This document shows, one piece after another, positions 6,866-10,333 of a DNA stretch of 10,333 nucleotides. A program made the translations under genes and the position numbers. The notes below the pieces were generated by a model that was not told the DNA's origin, did no database searches, and worked only from the letters and a program-made list of their open reading frames with translations. Numbering within the stretch: position 1 is the stretch's first letter; each line of letters starts with the position of its first letter. The stretch is from Glomus cerebriforme. Its lineage: Eukaryota; Glomeromycota; Glomeromycetes; Glomerales; Glomeraceae. The stretch is taken from the NCBI GenBank assembly GCA_003550305.1, contig QKYT01000055.1, positions 233,934 through 244,266 on the forward strand, read 5' to 3'.

Positions 6866-7900
6866 CCAAATATAAAACCACTTACCCCAAAAACCTGATA
6901 TGCGATTATTTATGGTTATAATTGCGGATAACCGGATCATATGATTGCAAAAAAATTGGGGTGTAGTAAAACTGCAGTTTATGATGTACTCAAACATTTT
7001 TGTAAAACTGGCTCTTTCACACCAAAAAAAAAATCAGGTCGTCTACCACTTTTTAACTCACCAACGCAACAAGAACTCAAAGCTTTTGTTCAAGTAAATA
7101 GTAAAAATCGTCAACTTTGTTCAAAAAAGATTGCAACTGTTTGGATAGCTCGTAAAAAGCAACCTGTTTCTGCAATTACCATACGCCATAACCTTAAAAA
7201 GGTTGGACTTCATGCCTGTATTCCCTGTTACAAACCTGCAATGATGGAAATACATTGTCAGGCTCATCTTGAATGGTCTCTTGCACACAGAAATTGGACA
7301 ACAAGAAAATGGAGAAGTGTGCTCTTTTCAGATGAAAGCACCTTTACACAATTTCAGCAAGGTCGTCAGGAAAAGGTTTGGCGTGAACCAGGAGAAAAAT
7401 TGAATCCTAATTGTATTGCAGTTACTGTAAAATACAGTCCTAGTAGAATGTTTTGGGGTTGTTTCTCCTGGCATGGACTTGGACCAATTGTTCCATTAAA
7501 AGGTTCAGTTACAGGTCAGACTCATGTCAAAATTATTTAAGATCATGTCGTACCTACTTTGGATAAGCATTTCCCACGTAGTAACAGAATTTTTCAAGAA
7601 GACAATGCTCTGTCACATCATTCAAAAGTTGCTATGGCCGCCTGTGAAGATGCCAAAATTGTGGTGCTTCAATGGCCGGCACAAAGCCCCAATTTGAATC
7701 CCATCGAGAATATGTGAGCAGAAATGAAAGCAATAGTACGTCATCATGATCCACCACCATCTAATATTCAAGTGCTTGAGAAGTATGTTAAAGATGCGTG
7801 AAATGATATCCCACCAGAATATTATAAAAAATTAATTGACAGCATGCCGCAGAGAATTGAAATGGTTATTGCTGCAAATGGACGTAGTATTAATTATTAA
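6866..7900 (+). pseudogene. Tc1-like DD34E transposase, inactivated by nonsense codons
   Basis: The family cuts and pastes the element at TA sites using two metal ions held by a DDE/D triad. A single frame runs from about 6866 to the stop at 7898-7900, roughly 344 codons, the usual family length, with no frameshift. Order: an N-terminal helix-turn-helix (IAKKLGCSKTAVYDVLKHF, from 6944), a GR-type linker (SGRLPLF), a second helix-turn-helix (around SAITIRHNLKKVGL), then the catalytic domain. The triad is Asp 7331-7333 (LFSDES), Asp 7601-7603 (QEDN) and Glu 7706-7708 (NPIEN), with 34 residues between the last two. In-frame stops lie at 6896-6898, 6929-6931, 7538-7540, 7715-7717 and 7799-7801. 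ATG at 6941 opens the longest intact piece (199 codons) but not the natural start; no upstream ATG survives. The catalytic residues remain, but any product would be truncated. Confidence 0.9.
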
Positions 7901-7925
7901 TATATAATTTTTTTTACATATAATT

Positions 7926-7944
7926 AATAAAGGATAATTAGATT
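7926..7944. repeat. LINE C target-site duplication, left copy
   Basis: AATAAAGGATAATTAGATT matches 10057-10075 except at two positions (T here, C there), both at CA-to-TA steps. The LINE C body starts at 7945. Confidence 0.85.
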
Positions 7945-7958
7945 CTTATTCTGATTAG

Positions 7959-9885
7959 ACATGTGCTCTTAGTGAACATAACTTCAATCAAGAACTAATT
8001 CAGAACGGAATCTGTATTTTTCCTCTCTCTTCATCTGCACCCATTACATGTTTGAATTTTCTCAAAAGGATCTCTCAGGATTCATCCCCAGTTATTGAAG
8101 AGTTTATTTCTGATCTATATTACTGTCATAAGACCTCTCCTCAGCCACTGGACACACCCGAATCCTCCTCCTTTACAGAAGTTTTACCTTCCATTTATTT
8201 ACCTGATTGTCTGTCTATGGATGAATTTTTAATACGCAAATTTATTCAAGACCAAGATGCTCAGGAACGATTACTTTCACTTTTAAATACTTATCAATCC
8301 CACCTGTCTGATTATATACATATTTACACCGATGGGTCTCTATCTTTCTTACAAGATGAAGTACATATGGGGCTGAATGGATTGATAAAGACAATACAGA
8401 TTTGAATTTTTGTTGTAGTGTATCCAACTGGCCTTCCTCCACTCAAGCAGAATTGTGCGCTATCTTTACGGTGATTTTATTCACTCCTTCGAATTGTAGT
8501 TTGGTTATTTATACAGATAGTAAAGCTGTTATAGACAACATACATCGATTTATAGTTTTAGGTTTAAGTATTGTATGAAGATATTTAAACTTAATAATCA
8601 TTCTTTTTTATTTTCTATTGGGTTTTTATTAGAAGAAAAGTACCTATCTTTGCAGCTAGTTAAAGTCAAAGGCCACGCAGGCGACCCTCATAATGACGCA
8701 TCCGATTTACTTGCAAAACAAGGATCACACAGCCCTTACCACATAGGAGCTTGCAATTTTTACGACTTTTGCATGATTCAACACCAGTTAACTTGAGATA
8801 ATCAACCAATTGAACAATCTGTCAGAGCTTTCATCAGAATGCTCCATGATGCACAATCAGTGGCCCGTTGGTCTACGGCACATTACAACTTTGACTTATA
8901 TGACAACACTTATTCTTTTGCATACTAGGAATCCTTATGGACTTCATTTTTCACAAGGAACAATTCACTTTGTTTCTACTCTATTATTCACAACAGTTTC
9001 TCTCGTAGACTCAAGCTTCTCACCTTGGCTCTACCAACCTTAAATATCATGAAAGAACACAATCCCACTAAATTCCCTGATGATAAATGCTTTTTTGTAA
9101 AGTTAATCAGGAGACTCTTTTTCACATCACTTGGTGTCCTAGCCTTTCATCCAAATGGGAAGAAGTTAAATTAAAATCCATCAACAATCTCATTATCTTC
9201 ATAACCAACTGGCAACTCTTTAAGGATAAAGATGACCATACTAGAATAATGGACAATTTCTTCTTATTTCTCAGGTCCTTCTTTACATTTGAAACCCGCA
9301 TTGATAGCAACTATAAGGACTGGTTACTATTTTATTCATTACATTCCATTCACATCACCTTCACTTTCAAAAAAGTCTAGGATATTATCCACTCAATGTA
9401 TTACCTTTCAAATACTGGACAAACTTATCACCTTCCTTATACAAACCTTTTACAGATATATTTGATTACCAAGAAACGCAATGTTTAAGGATTGAAAAGC
9501 AAATCTTAATGATTCAACGGCCTCTCCTCCTTCCTTTCAAGATTCCACTTATCCGGCCATATCATGCAAAATTCATCACTATATTGGGGATATTCTCTTA
9601 GACGAATTCAACCTTCCTATAGAAAGTGCTGCTTTATGTGACCTTTATTCTGCAACTAGATGGAAAGACAGTGTGCATAGGATTATCAAGAAAGGGTTTA
9701 AAAAAGGTAATATTGTTATTAAAAAAATTTGTGGAATATCAAAATTAATAGAAAACATGTACAATAGTTCATTGTATGAAAATATAGATTTAAATTTAGA
9801 TTTACACAAAGGTTTATTAGATAGATTAGTTAGTTATTTCGATAATTTACAGGTACAGGGTCGGGAAGAGTTTGATTATGATTGA
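7959..9885 (+). pseudogene. LINE C ORF remnant: RNase H + CCHC zinc knuckle
   Basis: This is a broken C-terminal part of a LINE polyprotein. A coherent frame runs from 7959 to about 8365 and enters RNase H at IYTDGS (Asp 8331-8333). It then shifts to AEWIDKDN...TQAEL (Glu 8450-8452) and IYTDSKAV (Asp 8516-8518), meets TGA at 8576-8578, and shifts again to KVKGHAGDPHNDASDLLAKQG (His 8674-8676, Asp 8695-8697). All five RNase H residues survive, with spacings close to the family. The same frame continues, with TGA 8794-8796 and TAG 8926-8928, to the zinc knuckle at 9088. There one T missing from the T6 run (9091-9096) splits C-FFC from KVNQETLFHITWC. After TAG 9378-9380 comes a region ending ESAALCDLYSATRWKD...REEFDYD (stop 9883-9885), with TGA at 9493-9495, that I do not recognise. 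Long pieces that open with non-ATG codons are fragments, not genes. Confidence 0.8.
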
Positions 9886-10046
9886 AGTTAATTCTTGGTT
9901 AAGATTTTCCTCTTGAATCTTCTTTTTGCATGACAAGTTATGCTTTTCTTAAATAGAGGGTATATTCGTGATTTATCTCTACATAATTATGTATTCTTTA
10001 TAAAATTTTGATAATTATAATAAATACGATTAACTTGTTTTGATAT
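9886..10046 (+). other. LINE C 3' untranslated region
   Basis: This is A+T-rich non-coding sequence between the last stop and the poly(A) tract. AATAAA at 10019-10024 is the likely cleavage and polyadenylation signal of the source transcript. Confidence 0.65.
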
Positions 10047-10056
10047 AAAAAAAAAA

Positions 10057-10075
10057 AATAAAGGACAATCAGATT
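10057..10075. repeat. LINE C target-site duplication, right copy
   Basis: AATAAAGGACAATCAGATT directly follows or overlaps the last As of the poly(A) tract and matches 17 of 19 positions of the left copy. The Tc1 sequence resumes after it. Confidence 0.85.
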
Positions 10076-10136
10076 AATATATTTACTTAATAATTTTATT
10101 TTTATTATATTATTTTATACAAAATTTTTATTTTAA

Positions 10137-10167
10137 AAAATATCCGTATACTTTTGATTGTTGACTG
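10137..10167 (-). repeat. Tc1 right terminal inverted repeat
   Basis: Read on the minus strand it begins CAGTCAACAATCAAAAGTAT and pairs with 6722-6752. It is followed by TA at 10168-10169. Confidence 0.85.
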
Positions 10168-10203
10168 TAAATATAAAACAGTAAAGCATGAAAAATCATA
10201 TGA

Positions 10204-10333
10204 AGTGTAATATAAAACATCATACTTTTTTGAAGGTAGTATGGTAAGATGATTTAATGGAAGTAGTACATGAACTTAATTTTTTTATTGTATATCATCA
10301 ATGTACACTATTATATATTAATAAAAAAGTCAT
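10204..10333 (+). repeat. Third copy of the 853-bp element, left end, cut by the window
   Basis: This stretch matches 5732-5861 at 127 of 130 positions. It includes the 28-bp lead-in, the inverted terminus (10231-10253) and the start of repeat R. The three differences, near 10300-10309, are transitions. The copy continues beyond the window. Confidence 0.85.

Larger units (their letters stand above)
7945..10058 (+). mobile_element. LINE C: 5'-truncated non-LTR retrotransposon inside Tc1
   Basis: This plus-strand LINE copy is about 2.1 kb. It ends in A12 (10047-10058), 23 nt after an AATAAA (10019-10024), and is bounded by a 19-bp target-site duplication. It starts upstream of RNase H, so endonuclease and reverse transcriptase are missing. 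It belongs to a different family from LINEs A and B: the domain order is similar, but the protein and 3' tail do not align by eye. It inserted into the 3' part of the Tc1 element, after the transposase stop. Confidence 0.9.
6722..10167 (+). mobile_element. Tc1/mariner transposon, interrupted by LINE C
   Basis: The terminal inverted repeats are at 6722-6752 and 10137-10167. Both begin CAGTC when read inward and share AAAAGTATACGGAYATTTT; 26 of 31 positions agree and all differences are transitions. TA dinucleotides flank both ends (6720-6721 and 10168-10169), matching the TA target duplication of this superfamily. Removing LINE C and one target duplication leaves about 1.3 kb, normal for Tc1-like elements with one transposase gene. 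That transposase is a pseudogene, so this copy cannot move itself. Confidence 0.9.

Noticed and set aside
8242..8442. Minus-strand open frame opposite LINE C RNase H
   Set aside because: It is antisense to recognisable RNase H motifs and has no recognisable content.
8810..9043. Plus-strand open frame of 77 codons in LINE C
   Set aside because: The overlapping frame (DNQPIEQSVRAFIRM...KFPDDKCFF) is continuous with RNase H upstream and the zinc knuckle downstream, so this is a shadow.
9122..9310. Minus-strand open frame opposite the LINE C zinc-knuckle region
   Set aside because: It is antisense to the LINE frame and shows no domain.
6896..9495. Alternative genetic code with TGA read as Trp
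   Set aside because: Several TGA codons fall at likely Trp positions, but TAA and TAG also interrupt the same frames, TGG is used for Trp elsewhere in them, and one TGA sits at a likely Arg position. Mutation explains all of them.
6722..10167. Tc1 carrying LINE C as useful cargo or a composite mobile unit
   Set aside because: The target-site duplication and poly(A) tail show an ordinary later insertion, and both elements are inactivated.

Overview
The window looks like gene-poor, A+T-rich repetitive DNA from a eukaryote. The best guess is a fungus, possibly an arbuscular mycorrhizal one (Glomeromycotina, Rhizophagus-like). That rests on the very A+T-rich background, on degraded LINE (non-LTR) retrotransposons with poly(A) tails beside a Tc1/mariner transposon, and on the style of their proteins; no host gene is present to confirm it. 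I see no intact gene, tRNA, rRNA or CRISPR array. Every coding stretch I can support is a broken transposon gene.

Layout. 1-90 holds a GC-richer hairpin followed by CTAA that could be a Helitron 3' end. 91-540 is unassigned. 650-757 and 791-898 are two ungapped tandem copies (141-bp period, about 74% identical), each with a hairpin. The second copy is split by two 5'-truncated LINE copies on the minus strand: LINE A (906-2076) and LINE B (2100-3887). Each has a 10-nt poly(T), the complement of its poly(A) tail, at its left edge. The same 13-nt sequence, ATATTGGYRRAGA, lies before A, between A and B, and after B, so both inserted at one target site. 3901-5045 is mostly unassigned.

5046-6611 is a nest of non-coding repeats. 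A diverged ~350-bp pair (S1/S2) surrounds an almost perfect ~335-bp pair (Ra/Rb), and the first member of that pair stops exactly at a lone N (5731), which suggests an assembly join. A candidate non-autonomous DNA element with 23-bp terminal inverted repeats lies at 5759-6611. Its left end recurs at 10231 and runs off the window.

6722-10167 is a Tc1/mariner element flanked by TA, with 31-bp terminal inverted repeats and a DD34E transposase pseudogene (about 6866-7900). A third LINE (C, plus strand, 7945-10058) is inserted between the transposase and the right terminus, bounded by a 19-bp target-site duplication and ending in a poly(A) tract 23 nt after AATAAA. LINE C carries a broken RNase H domain and a CCHC zinc knuckle.

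The story is therefore nested transposition and decay. Tc1 landed between repeats and lost its gene by point changes, and LINE C then landed in Tc1. Separately, two LINEs landed at the same site in a tandem repeat. All five nonsense codons in the transposase can be explained by C-to-T or G-to-A transitions, as expected from RIP-like mutation or deamination of methylated cytosine.
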